Shown: positions 17,068 to 25,028 of the stretch, piece after piece | How the letters are laid out: each line of letters opens with the position of its first letter | Numbering within the stretch: the first letter of the stretch is position 1 | Origin: an uncultured Eubacteriales bacterium | GTDB taxonomy: Bacteria > Bacillota > Clostridia > Oscillospirales > CAG-272 | DNA length: 64,000 nucleotides | Assembly: GCA_958414825.1 (NCBI GenBank) | Contig: CATYXQ010000002.1 | Span: 1-64,000, forward strand | Reading direction: 5' to 3' | The notes under the pieces: model-generated | Told to the model about the DNA's origin: nothing | Seen by the model: the letters and a program-made list of their open reading frames with translations, nothing else | Databases searched by the model: none | Program-made: the position numbers and the translations under genes

Positions 17068-18587
17068 AAAACCGCAAAACCCTGATTTTCGTATTTTTGG
17101 GCATGTTTGCGCTTCTGCTCTGCGCATACTTTTTCGCGGTGGTTCCGCTGACCAAGACGCCTGAGCCGGGCGAAACCACCCCGGAGACCACGCTGGTTCC
17201 GGGCGAGGTCGCCGGACATGGCGGCCGGGTGCAGATGTTTGACCAGATCACCTCCGAGTATGTCAAGACGCTCTATGTCAAAAACGAGCACGGCTCCTAT
17301 AAATTTGTGCGCGGCGACAACGGCCTTGTCCTTGAGGGGCATGAAAATCTGCTGGTCGATCCCGAACGCTTTGCGCAGATGGTCGTCAACGCGGGCTACA
17401 CGCTGTCCACGTTCAACGCCGCAGTGACCGAGGAGGATTTTTACAAATACGGCCTGACGCCCGAGGAGAGCGAGACTTATTTTGTGCTCGAATCCACGAC
17501 GGGGCGGCGGCATATCGTCTACATCGGGGACAAAACCCCGGCGGGCGACGGCTATTATGCGCGCTATGAGGGGCGAAACGCGATCTATGTGCTGGACGAC
17601 AGCATCGAAAACGATCTGCTCGCGCCCTCCTCAAACCTGATCCGTCCGCTGCTCGCGTATCCGTCCGCGATGAATACCTATTATCTGATGCAGACTTTCC
17701 TGCTCGGACGCGGCGAGGATGTTTTCATCGGCGCCGAGTATCTGGATCCGGATAAGCGCAGCGATCTTGCCGCGATGAGCGTGCATCGGCTGACCTATCC
17801 GGCCGAGTATCCGGCGGGTACGAATTACGACGACGTACTGACTCGATTCTGTGATTTTTCGGGTTCTAAGACGGTCGCTATCGACCTTGACGACGCAACG
17901 CTTGAGAAGTTCGGGCTTCTGGAACCGGCGTATACGCTGTACGCGGTCAATGCCGAGACGGACGACGACGGGAACCCCGTGGGGCTGATTGAAAACTACA
18001 TCACGTTCAGCGAAAAGCAGCAGGATGAGGATGGCAGTTACTTCTACTATGCCGCTTCCTACACGTTTGGCATTATTGCGCGCGTCGAGCAGATCACGGT
18101 GGATTTTCTGGAATGGGAACTGGAAAAATGGGTCAGCCCGAATATTTTCCAGATCAACATTCAAAAAGTGAAATCGCTGGCCTTTGAATCGCCCGATGTT
18201 TCGGTGACCTTTGAGCTTTCGGGGGCGGACAACGACAGTCTGCGCGTGGTTGAAAAGGAAACCGGTCATGCGCCGGAAATGAAGAATTTCAGACAGCTTT
18301 GGAAAGTGCTGCTCTCGGTGACGCAGGAGGGACCGGCCGAACTGTACGGGCAGTCGATCAAGGATTTGACGGCGGACGAGGCGAATCTGCTCTTTACGAT
18401 GACGGTCGTGACCCGCGCGGGCGTGGAGCAGATATACAAGTTCTATCCGTATACCGACCGCCGCGTGTATTATACGGTCAACGGAGAGGGCGCGTTCTAT
18501 GTGAACCGCACGATGCTGAATAAGGTGCTTGCGGACGTGCAGCGCGTCATGCGCGACGAAACGGTGGATTCCGAAGCGCGGTATTGA
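17064..18587 (+). CDS. DUF4340 domain protein, last gene of the Gld-like operon
   Basis: A 507-residue protein with one N-terminal membrane anchor (LIFVFLGMFALLLCAYFFAVV, residues 6-26), then a Pro/Thr-rich linker and a large extracytoplasmic beta-rich region. The segment LYVKNEHGSYKFVRG with the later YGLTPEESETYFVLES and GDKTPAGDGYYAR fits DUF4340. DUF4340 proteins often follow GldFG-type transporters, as here (4-base ATGA overlap). The role is unknown; being anchored outside and coupled in translation, it is probably an accessory of the exporter. Confidence 0.87.
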   Translation: MKNRKTLIFVFLGMFALLLCAYFFAVVPLTKTPEPGETTPETTLVPGEVAGHGGRVQMFDQITSEYVKTLYVKNEHGSYKFVRGDNGLVLEGHENLLVDPERFAQMVVNAGYTLSTFNAAVTEEDFYKYGLTPEESETYFVLESTTGRRHIVYIGDKTPAGDGYYARYEGRNAIYVLDDSIENDLLAPSSNLIRPLLAYPSAMNTYYLMQTFLLGRGEDVFIGAEYLDPDKRSDLAAMSVHRLTYPAEYPAGTNYDDVLTRFCDFSGSKTVAIDLDDATLEKFGLLEPAYTLYAVNAETDDDGNPVGLIENYITFSEKQQDEDGSYFYYAASYTFGIIARVEQITVDFLEWELEKWVSPNIFQINIQKVKSLAFESPDVSVTFELSGADNDSLRVVEKETGHAPEMKNFRQLWKVLLSVTQEGPAELYGQSIKDLTADEANLLFTMTVVTRAGVEQIYKFYPYTDRRVYYTVNGEGAFYVNRTMLNKVLADVQRVMRDETVDSEARY

Positions 18588-18612
18588 GAAAAAGAATCGA
18601 TTGAATGGTTTG

Positions 18613-18644
18613 CGGGGGATACCTTTTGAAAAAGGTATCCCCCG
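18613..18644 (+). terminator. GC-rich stem-loop after the Gld-like operon
   Basis: CGGGGGATACCTTT (18613-18626) pairs with AAAGGTATCCCCCG (18631-18644), loop TGAA. A C-rich tract rather than a T-run follows. The element is either the operon terminator or a member of a dispersed stem-loop family. Confidence 0.6.
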
Positions 18645-18766
18645 TGCCCCCCTCCCAAAACTTTTCAGTTTTTGGAAAGCGGTTTCATGCTTCCCCTTGC
18701 CAAGTTGGCGTTTTTATACTACAGTAAATACAGTAAAAGAAATACATCGGAAAGGATCCCACTGCT

Positions 18767-19525
18767 ATGACAGATGCTGCAACCATGGCGTATATCAATA
18801 TGTTCGGCGTACTCGGCGCGCTGCCCGTCCTCTGCCAAACCGTACCCGAGGCGCGGGAAGCGCTCCGGCTGAACAATCCGATCTCGCTTTGCCTTTGCGT
18901 CCGGGACGGTCCTGCGGCCACGTTTACCTTTACGGACGGCGCGTGCGAAATGCTTGCGGGCGAGCGCAAAAGCGATATTCGGATTCCGTTTTCCTCGCCG
19001 GAAAAGTTTAACGGCATGATAAACGGCGCGGTTACACCCATTCCCTCGCACGGCTTTACAAAGATTAAGTTTCTTACCGGTCCGTTTATCAAACTGACCG
19101 ATATTTTGTCTCGCTATCTGCGTCCCTCGCCGGAGGCGCTCGGCGACCCCGATTTTTTCCGAACGAGCACGGCGCTGATGCTCCAGGTCATCGGCGGCGC
19201 GGCGGCGCAGATCGGAAATCATGACAAAATCGGAAGCTTCAGCGCGTCCAACATGGCGGACGGTATCATTTGGCTTTCGATCAAGGACGGTCCGTGCGTC
19301 TCGGTGCGTGTAAAGGAGCATGTACTCTCGGCTGAGCCGGGACGCGCCGAGCCTGCGCGCGCGGTGATGGAATTTGCGGATTTTGAAACCGCGCGCGGTC
19401 TGTTTGACGGCAGGGTGAACGCTATGGACTGCATCGGCCGGCAGCAGATCACAATGCGGGGCATGATCTCCATGCTGGATAATCTCAACCGAATCCTTGA
19501 CCGCGTGGCGGTCTATCTGGCATAG
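18767..19525 (+). CDS. Hypothetical protein, possibly SCP2 sterol-transfer-like
   Basis: A 252-residue soluble protein without signal peptide or helices long enough for a membrane. Segments such as ISLCLCVRDGPAATFTFTDGACEM and IRIPFSSPEKFNGMINGAVTPIP, followed by a GFTKIKFLTGPFIKLTDIL stretch, are compatible with a SCP2-like lipid-binding fold (a domain that binds hydrophobic ligands), but this is a weak resemblance. GGAAAGGA lies upstream of the ATG. It stands alone between two terminators, so context gives no help. Confidence 0.6.
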   Translation: MTDAATMAYINMFGVLGALPVLCQTVPEAREALRLNNPISLCLCVRDGPAATFTFTDGACEMLAGERKSDIRIPFSSPEKFNGMINGAVTPIPSHGFTKIKFLTGPFIKLTDILSRYLRPSPEALGDPDFFRTSTALMLQVIGGAAAQIGNHDKIGSFSASNMADGIIWLSIKDGPCVSVRVKEHVLSAEPGRAEPARAVMEFADFETARGLFDGRVNAMDCIGRQQITMRGMISMLDNLNRILDRVAVYLA

Positions 19526-19550
19526 AACGGTAAAAAGCCGGGCTTCGGAC

Positions 19551-19590
19551 AAAAGCGTGATATTCTGAATGAAGAATATCACGCTTTTAT
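19551..19590 (+). terminator. Terminator after the SCP2-like gene
   Basis: AAAAGCGTGATATTC (19551-19565) pairs with GAATATCACGCTTTT (19574-19588), followed by ATTG. Confidence 0.82.
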
Positions 19591-19597
19591 TGTATTG

Positions 19598-19626
19598 TTG
19601 AAAAAGAAGGAAAATTATGGTATACT
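19598..19626 (+). promoter_or_regulatory. Promoter of the EcoRI-type methyltransferase
   Basis: TTGAAA (19598-19603) and TATACT (19621-19626), 17-base spacer, 31 bases before the start codon. Confidence 0.7.
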
Positions 19627-19657
19627 ATTGACAATAAGCGATTTGGAAGGGTTTTTT

Positions 19658-20764
19658 ATGGCAAAGAACAGCAATTTGAACAAAGCGAGCAAGGCAAAAA
19701 ACGATGAATTTTATACGCAGCTTGCAGATATAGAATTGGAATTGAAGCATTACAGAAAGCATTTTATGGGGAAGACTGTTTTTTGTAATTGCGACGACCC
19801 TTATGAGAGCAACTTCTTTAAATACTTCGCAATGAACTTTAACTTTTTAGGCCTTAAAAAGTTAGTCGCCGCTTGCTATATGGGTTCTCCCGTTGTGGGC
19901 GAACAGTTTGAGCAGTTGTCTATTTTTGATATTTTGCCGAGCGAAGAAAATACCCCCAAAAGATTTCCGTATAAAATTGAGATAACCGAAGTCGTGGACG
20001 TAAACGGGGACGGCACGGTTGATTTGGCCGATGTTGAAAATCTGCTGCGGAACAAAAACAATGCGATGACTTTGCTTGACGGGGACGGAGATTTTCGTTC
20101 TCCCGAATGTGTTGAAATTTTGAAACGATCGGATATTGTGGTTACAAACCCGCCGTTTTCGCTGTTCCGTGAGTATATCGCGCAGCTGATCGAATATAAT
20201 AAGAAATTTCTTGTTATAGGAAATCAAAATGCTATTACATATAAAGAAATATTCCCGTTGCTCAAAGAAAATAAAATGTGGTTGGGTTATCGCTGCGGAG
20301 ATATGTCCTTTACAGTTCCCGAATATTACGAAGAAAAGGAAACTCGTTTTTGGATTGATGAGAACGGACAAAAATGGCGAAGTTTAGGAAATATTTGTTG
20401 GTACACGAACCTTGACCATAAAAAGCGGCACGAAGCGTTGGAACTTTATAAAAGATATACCCCCGAAGAATATCCTATGTATGATAATTATGACGCTATT
20501 GAGGTTTCCAAAACCGCTGAAATTCCGTGTAACTATGATGGTGTTATGGGCGTTCCAATAACTTTTCTTGATAAATTCAATCCCGAACAGTTTGAAATAA
20601 TCGGTATGGCTAAAAGAGGCGCTGGCGACCCAGCGCTAAAAACAAAAGTTTATACAAAAGAGGATTACCCTAATTATAGCGACTTAAACGCTACACCCGT
20701 AATCATTGAAAACGGCAAACTGAGAAATACATACCCAAGAATACTTATAAAAAGAAAGAAATAA
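19658..20764 (+). CDS. Adenine-specific DNA methyltransferase, EcoRI family
   Basis: A 368-residue N6-adenine methyltransferase of the M.EcoRI family (founding enzyme modifies GAATTC). The N-terminus has the conserved KAKNDEFYTQLADIE block, and the catalytic motif IV is VVTNPPFSLFREYI near residue 165. A TVFCNCDDPYESNFFKYFA stretch typical of the family lies near residue 40. The start at 19658 follows GGAAGGG; the longer open frame overlaps the promoter. It is AT-rich compared with flanking genes. It is followed by a vestigial second N-terminus and a DUF262-HNH nuclease gene, which together suggest a modification/nuclease system. Confidence 0.92.
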   Translation: MAKNSNLNKASKAKNDEFYTQLADIELELKHYRKHFMGKTVFCNCDDPYESNFFKYFAMNFNFLGLKKLVAACYMGSPVVGEQFEQLSIFDILPSEENTPKRFPYKIEITEVVDVNGDGTVDLADVENLLRNKNNAMTLLDGDGDFRSPECVEILKRSDIVVTNPPFSLFREYIAQLIEYNKKFLVIGNQNAITYKEIFPLLKENKMWLGYRCGDMSFTVPEYYEEKETRFWIDENGQKWRSLGNICWYTNLDHKKRHEALELYKRYTPEEYPMYDNYDAIEVSKTAEIPCNYDGVMGVPITFLDKFNPEQFEIIGMAKRGAGDPALKTKVYTKEDYPNYSDLNATPVIIENGKLRNTYPRILIKRKK

Positions 20765-20859
20765 TGATGCGGTTTTTATTCCATCATTGTTGATTTTTGT
20801 TACGATATATTTACAAATTGGCGGAATTGTGGCATGATTATAATAGTTATAAGTAGATA

Positions 20860-21009
20860 ATGAACGCTTTAGATGGGACAACGAGAGAGACATTCAGAAA
20901 TGCACGAACAGGAAAAAATGATGAATTTTATACTCAGATTAATCAAAAAAAGGCAGGTATAGTTTATGAACATACAACTGCACGAAATTTCTGTCAGAGA
21001 TGTTTTTAA
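20860..21009 (+). pseudogene. Vestigial N-terminal fragment of a second EcoRI-family methyltransferase
   Basis: A 49-codon frame whose middle reads ARTGKNDEFYTQINQK, matching the conserved N-terminal block of the complete gene at 19658 (KAKNDEFYTQLADIE); the DNA also matches there. The similarity stops right after the block, and the frame runs on into the 5' end of the DUF262-HNH gene before a stop at 21007-21009. It looks like what remained after a deletion removed the body of a second methyltransferase. It is too short to be an enzyme; expression as a small upstream ORF remains possible. Confidence 0.7.
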
Positions 21010-22105
21010 CGGTTACGAAAATAACGAGGAAACAGGACAAGTTGTGGCATACGGCGGCAAACTGAATGTTCGTCCTGCCTATCAGCGAGAGTTTGTTTAT
21101 GACGATAAAAAGAAAGTTGCCGTTATGAACTCCATTCTTCACGATTTCCCGCTAAATGTACTGTATTGGTCGGAGAACGAAGACGGTACATACGAAATGC
21201 TGGACGGTCAGCAAAGAACAATATCAATCTGTGATTGGTTAGATAACGGGTATTCTGTTTTTGCAAACCCCAATTCTCCGTTGACGCCCTATTATGCGCA
21301 CACTTCAAAGGAAGTAACGGAACAGGTGCTTGATTATAAATTGATGATTTATATTTGCAAAGGCACAGATTGTGAAAAATTAGATTGGTTTAAGATTATC
21401 AATATAGCCGGAGAAAAACTGACCGAGCAGGAACTCCGAAACGCCATTTATACGGGCGAATGGTTGAGCGATGCGAAAAAGTATTTCAGCAAGAATCAAT
21501 GCATCGCTTATAAAATCGGCGAAAAGTACATGAACGGGTCAACAATAAGACAGGATTATTTGCAAACTGTTTTAAGTTGGATATCCGCAAGAGAGAACAA
21601 AACCATCGAGCAGTATATGGCTTTCCACCAGCACGATACCCATGCAACCCCGTTAAAGCAGTATTTCAAGACTGTTATGGACTGGGTTGAGTTGACGTTT
21701 CCGAAATACCGGGCAAAACTTATGAAAGGGTTAAACTGGGGCATTCTGTATAACGAATACGGCAATAATGTGTATGACCCCAACGAATTGGAGAGCGAAT
21801 TGAGCCGTCTTTTGCAGGACGATGATATTACAAAGCAGAAAGGCATTTATGAATTTTTGCTCAGCGGCAAGACTAAAGAAAGGGTATTGTCAATCAGAGC
21901 GTTTACAGAAAATGAAAAAATGACGATGTACGAAAGACAAAAGGGTATCTGCCCTATGTGTAAGGCAGAGGGCAGGGACATTGTCTGGGCATTTGAAGAT
22001 ATGCACGGCGACCATAAAGTGCCTTGGTGTAAAGGCGGTCATACAACGCTTGATAACGGACAAATGCTCTGCCGGGAACATAATCTTGAAAAATCGGATA
22101 TGTAA
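20966..22105 (+). CDS. DUF262 and HNH endonuclease domain protein
   Basis: A 379-residue protein with an N-terminal DUF262 (GmrS/ParB-like nucleotide-processing) domain: YQREFVYDD near residue 38, MLDGQQRTISICDWL near residue 73, and WFKIINIAGEKLTEQELRNAIY. A linker follows, then a C-terminal HNH nuclease: CPMC (about residue 330), MHGDHKVPWCKGGHTTLDNGQMLCREHN (HNH core with a zinc-binding Cys pair on each side). DUF262 domains occur in type IV-like and phage-defence nucleases such as GmrSD. Its position downstream of an EcoRI-family methyltransferase suggests they form one system. Low GC, like its neighbour. Confidence 0.9.
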   Translation: MNIQLHEISVRDVFNGYENNEETGQVVAYGGKLNVRPAYQREFVYDDKKKVAVMNSILHDFPLNVLYWSENEDGTYEMLDGQQRTISICDWLDNGYSVFANPNSPLTPYYAHTSKEVTEQVLDYKLMIYICKGTDCEKLDWFKIINIAGEKLTEQELRNAIYTGEWLSDAKKYFSKNQCIAYKIGEKYMNGSTIRQDYLQTVLSWISARENKTIEQYMAFHQHDTHATPLKQYFKTVMDWVELTFPKYRAKLMKGLNWGILYNEYGNNVYDPNELESELSRLLQDDDITKQKGIYEFLLSGKTKERVLSIRAFTENEKMTMYERQKGICPMCKAEGRDIVWAFEDMHGDHKVPWCKGGHTTLDNGQMLCREHNLEKSDM

Positions 22106-22170
22106 TGCGGGGAGAGAACCGGCGCCGCGTTTGGATGCGCAAACGCGGTTGGAAGATTGCCTAGCTCAGC

Positions 22171-22210
22171 AAATAAACCGTCAGCAATTGGCTGACGGTT
22201 TATTTGTTTT
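22171..22210 (+). terminator. Terminator after the DUF262-HNH gene
   Basis: AAATAAACCGTCAGC (22171-22185) pairs with GCTGACGGTTTATTT (22191-22205), loop AATTG, followed by GTTTT. A second GC-rich hairpin (CCGCGTTT/AAACGCGG) lies about 50 bases upstream. Confidence 0.88.
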
Positions 22211-22298
22211 AAATAACGGCGCTTTTTATCAGCCGAAAAACCGGGACTTTTCGGCGAGGGGGATCGGCGCGCTCTTTCGGGGGCAAATGCGCGCAATA

Positions 22299-22463
22299 CT
22301 ATTTTGTTTTTTGCGCGGTTTCTTTACAGGCGCAGCCCCTGCCGCATTGCTTTGCATGAGGGCAGCCGATACAGGCCGCGCCGCGCTTCTTTGCCCTTGC
22401 CAGAAAGTAGACGGCCGCGCCGATGATGACAATTAAAATTGCCGCGACAATAAAATTTTCCAT
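22299..22463 (-). CDS. FeoB-associated Cys-rich membrane peptide
   Basis: A 54-residue peptide, starting 2 bases after the feoB stop. It has one N-terminal membrane helix (FIVAAILIVIIGAAVYFLA, residues 4-22), a basic stretch (RAKKRG), and a Cys-rich tail (CIGCPHAKQCGRGCACK) with five Cys. This is the layout of the FeoB-associated Cys-rich family, which replaces FeoC in Bacillota and may assist or sense ferrous iron transport. The position and coupling to feoB make the call firm despite the length. Confidence 0.88.
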   Translation of the reverse strand: MENFIVAAILIVIIGAAVYFLARAKKRGAACIGCPHAKQCGRGCACKETAQKTK

Positions 22464-22465
22464 AA

Positions 22466-24466
22466 TCATTGGCTGAAAGCATACGCACCTTTCATCTTTT
22501 TATTTGTGTTGTTTATCAGTATGCACACAACGGCCGCAAAAATGAGAACCGCTAACAGTCCCCCGGCAGCCGCGCCGATGTTGAGCGTGGCCGGAGCGGT
22601 CAGGAGCGTACCGATGGTATATACCAGGTATCCGACCGTATAGCCTACGCCGAGTTGGAGCGCGACGCCGCCCCAAAGCCATTTGCTGTTTTTCATTTCG
22701 GCGTTCATCGCGCCGATCGCGGCAAAGCACGGGGGGGTATAAAGGTTAAACATGAGATACGCGAGCGCGGCGACCCGCGTGATGGCCAAAATACCGGCGG
22801 CTTCTGCGCCCGCGCCCTCCAAAAGCGCAAGCTCCTCGGTATCTATTAGGTTTTCAAGTCCCACAAAACAAACCGCCAGCGTACCGACGACATTTTCTTT
22901 GGCGATGAAGCCGGTAACGGCCGCTGCGGCAAACTGCCAGGAGAGAACGCCGATAATTGGAACCAGAATATAGGCGAACGGTCTTGCAACGGCGGCAAGG
23001 ATGGAGGCGTCTGCGGTTTCGGCAACGCCGAGGCGCAGATCAAACGTCTGCATGACCTGAACCGCGGTGTTGCAGAGCAGAATAATGGTCGTTGCTTTTA
23101 CGATGTAAGCCCAGCCTCGGCTGCACATGGATTGAAAAGCGCCGCGGAGAGAGGGAACTTTGTATGCGGGCATTTCGATGATGAAAAATGATTTTTTTGC
23201 CTGATAGCCTGCAATTTTATTTACGAGCAGAGCGCCGAGGAAAATGAGCAGGATTCCCGAAAGATACATCAGCGCGCTCACCCAGCCGGCGTTGTCGAAG
23301 AATGCGCCGGCAAAGAGCGAGATGACGGGGATCTTGGCGCCGCAGGGCATAAACGGAGCGAGCATGGCGGTCGCTCTGCGCTCGCGCTCATTGCGGATGG
23401 TGCGGCTTGCCATAATGCCGGGGACCGCGCAGCCGATTGTGATGACAAACGGAATGACGGATTTTCCTGAAAGACCGACTTTTTTAAAGATAGGGTCGAG
23501 AACGACGGCCGCACGGGACATATATCCGCAATCCTCAAGGAGCGCGATGAGAAAATACAGAACCATGACAAGCGGCAAAAACCCAATAACGGCAATAACG
23601 CCGCCGATTACGCCATCGACAAGCAGAGCGGACAAGAGGGGATTGGCATTTTCTAAAAGACTGCCGACGAATCCCTGAAAAGCTTCAAGCTGGCCGGTCA
23701 GCCAATCTGCAATCGGCGTGCCGACCCAAACCTGAGAGATTTGGAATACAAGGAACATGACGGCGGCGAAAATCGGAATGCCGAGCCACTTATTGGTCAG
23801 CACAGCGTCGATTTTGTCGCCGAAGTTTTTGTCCCTGGTCAATACTTTGCGGACCTCGACCGCTTTGACAATGCCGTTTACAAAGTCGAAACGCCTGCGG
23901 TCGGCGGCTTCAACGGCCGCGCGGTCAGCAAGGTCAATATCGCCCTGGCGATACGGCGCGGTCTGAGACGTGCCTGCGACGGATACGGCCTTTTCTACAA
24001 CCGTCTTCAGTCCGTCGGACGAAGTGGAAACCGTTTCCACAACAGGACAGCCGATTTTTTTTGCCAGCGCCGCCGTATCGATTCTGGTTTCGTTTTTTCG
24101 GTTCAGGTCGCTCTTGTTCAGCGCGACGACAACCGGAATGCCAAGCTCCAGAAGCTGTGTGGTAAAGAAAAGACTGCGGCTCAGATTCGTAGCGTCTACA
24201 ATGTTGATGATGACGTCGGGCTTTTCATTTTTTACATAGGCGCTCGTGATGCTTTCCTCGCTCGTAAAAGGGGACATGGAATAGGCGCCGGGCAGGTCAA
24301 CGGCAATCAGCTGCTGCGGTCCGGCATAATATGCCTTTTTGATTGCGTGCGTTTTTTTCTCTACGGTAACGCCCGCCCAGTTTCCGACCTTTTCATTTCG
24401 GCCGGTCAGCGCGTTGTACATGGTGGTTTTGCCTGAGTTCGGGTTGCCGCTCAAAGCGATTCTCAA
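22466..24466 (-). CDS. feoB: Ferrous iron transport protein B
   Basis: A 666-residue Fe(II) transporter of the inner membrane. The N-terminal G domain shows G1 GNPNSGKTT (residues 7-15), G3 DLPGAYSM and G4 NKSD. The C-terminal part has the Gate/Core pattern of helices, including CGYMSRAAVVLD and GCAVPGIMASRTIRNERERR. The start is a TTG with AGGAGGA 8 bases upstream; no better ATG is present. An iron-regulator-like operator lies 65 bases upstream, and the Cys-rich peptide gene follows at once. Confidence 0.97.
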   Translation of the reverse strand: MRIALSGNPNSGKTTMYNALTGRNEKVGNWAGVTVEKKTHAIKKAYYAGPQQLIAVDLPGAYSMSPFTSEESITSAYVKNEKPDVIINIVDATNLSRSLFFTTQLLELGIPVVVALNKSDLNRKNETRIDTAALAKKIGCPVVETVSTSSDGLKTVVEKAVSVAGTSQTAPYRQGDIDLADRAAVEAADRRRFDFVNGIVKAVEVRKVLTRDKNFGDKIDAVLTNKWLGIPIFAAVMFLVFQISQVWVGTPIADWLTGQLEAFQGFVGSLLENANPLLSALLVDGVIGGVIAVIGFLPLVMVLYFLIALLEDCGYMSRAAVVLDPIFKKVGLSGKSVIPFVITIGCAVPGIMASRTIRNERERRATAMLAPFMPCGAKIPVISLFAGAFFDNAGWVSALMYLSGILLIFLGALLVNKIAGYQAKKSFFIIEMPAYKVPSLRGAFQSMCSRGWAYIVKATTIILLCNTAVQVMQTFDLRLGVAETADASILAAVARPFAYILVPIIGVLSWQFAAAAVTGFIAKENVVGTLAVCFVGLENLIDTEELALLEGAGAEAAGILAITRVAALAYLMFNLYTPPCFAAIGAMNAEMKNSKWLWGGVALQLGVGYTVGYLVYTIGTLLTAPATLNIGAAAGGLLAVLIFAAVVCILINNTNKKMKGAYAFSQ

Positions 24467-24530
24467 TGAAGATTCCTCCTGTTTTTTCCTATATTTGCAA
24501 TCCTTTACGGAAATGTTGCCGGTTTTGCCG

Positions 24531-24546
24531 GTTAGCCTGTGCTAAC
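24531..24546. promoter_or_regulatory. Operator 1 (DtxR-type) upstream of feoB
   Basis: GTTAGC-CTGT-GCTAAC is a perfect 6-4-6 palindrome. It is identical in its arms to the site at 24830 and located between feoA and feoB, which suggests separate iron control of feoB. Confidence 0.8.
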
Positions 24547-24586
24547 TCATTGGCTCTGAAAAAGCCGATGAAAGATCCGCATTTTT

Positions 24587-24799
24587 TCAGATCACAATCG
24601 CATCGGCCAATTGGTTGTCGATGGTATATCGGCTGTCCTTTATGGAAACGACCAGGCCGCTTTTCAAATTGGAAATAACCGTGACTGCCTCGCCGCTGTA
24701 ACAGCCGAGCGAAAACAAAAAGGCATTCATTTCTTCATCGTCTGTAACGACGTCCCGAATGATGTATTCTTTTCCTGCCGTTGCGTTTCTCAGCGTCAT
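24587..24799 (-). CDS. feoA: Ferrous iron transport protein A
   Basis: A 70-residue SH3-like FeoA that works with FeoB. The start MTLRNATAGKEYIIRDVV is typical, followed by the FLFSLGCYSGEAVTVI core; the second half ends with YTIDNQLADAIVI. The ATG at 24799 is chosen over a longer frame that would run through the operators. It is transcribed from the promoter at 24888-24916 and lies 120 bases before feoB. Confidence 0.92.
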   Translation of the reverse strand: MTLRNATAGKEYIIRDVVTDDEEMNAFLFSLGCYSGEAVTVISNLKSGLVVSIKDSRYTIDNQLADAIVI

Positions 24800-24829
24800 A
24801 GACCGTACCTTTCTCTTTCCAAAAATTCG

Positions 24830-24845
24830 GTTAGCGTTTGCTAAC
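24830..24845. promoter_or_regulatory. Operator 2 (DtxR-type) upstream of feoA
   Basis: GTTAGC-GTTT-GCTAAC, a perfect 6-4-6 palindrome in the feoA leader, 34 bases from operator 3. Confidence 0.8.
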
Positions 24846-24863
24846 ATTTGGCTCAAAAAAACA

Positions 24864-24879
24864 GTTAGCATCCTCTAAC
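24864..24879. promoter_or_regulatory. Operator 3 (DtxR-type) at the feoA transcription start
   Basis: GTTAGC-ATCC-TCTAAC, one mismatch from the palindrome of the other two sites. It lies 8 bases downstream of the feoA -10 and so covers the transcription start, where a repressor would block initiation. Confidence 0.8.
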
Positions 24880-24887
24880 TGCAATTT

Positions 24888-24916
24888 AGTATACGCATTT
24901 CGGGGCGATTTGTCAA
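24888..24916 (-). promoter_or_regulatory. feoA promoter
   Basis: On the minus strand TTGACA (24911-24916) and TATACT (24888-24893), 17-base spacer, overlapped downstream by operator 3. Confidence 0.85.
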
Positions 24917-25028
24917 CCATTTTTTTGAAAAAATTTTCCGTTTTTCGGAATGGTTGCTTTTTTTTAGAATCTGTGATACGATAAGATCAGCGGTTTATGC
25001 AAAATATTCGGTCGGGGGAGATGTGCGC

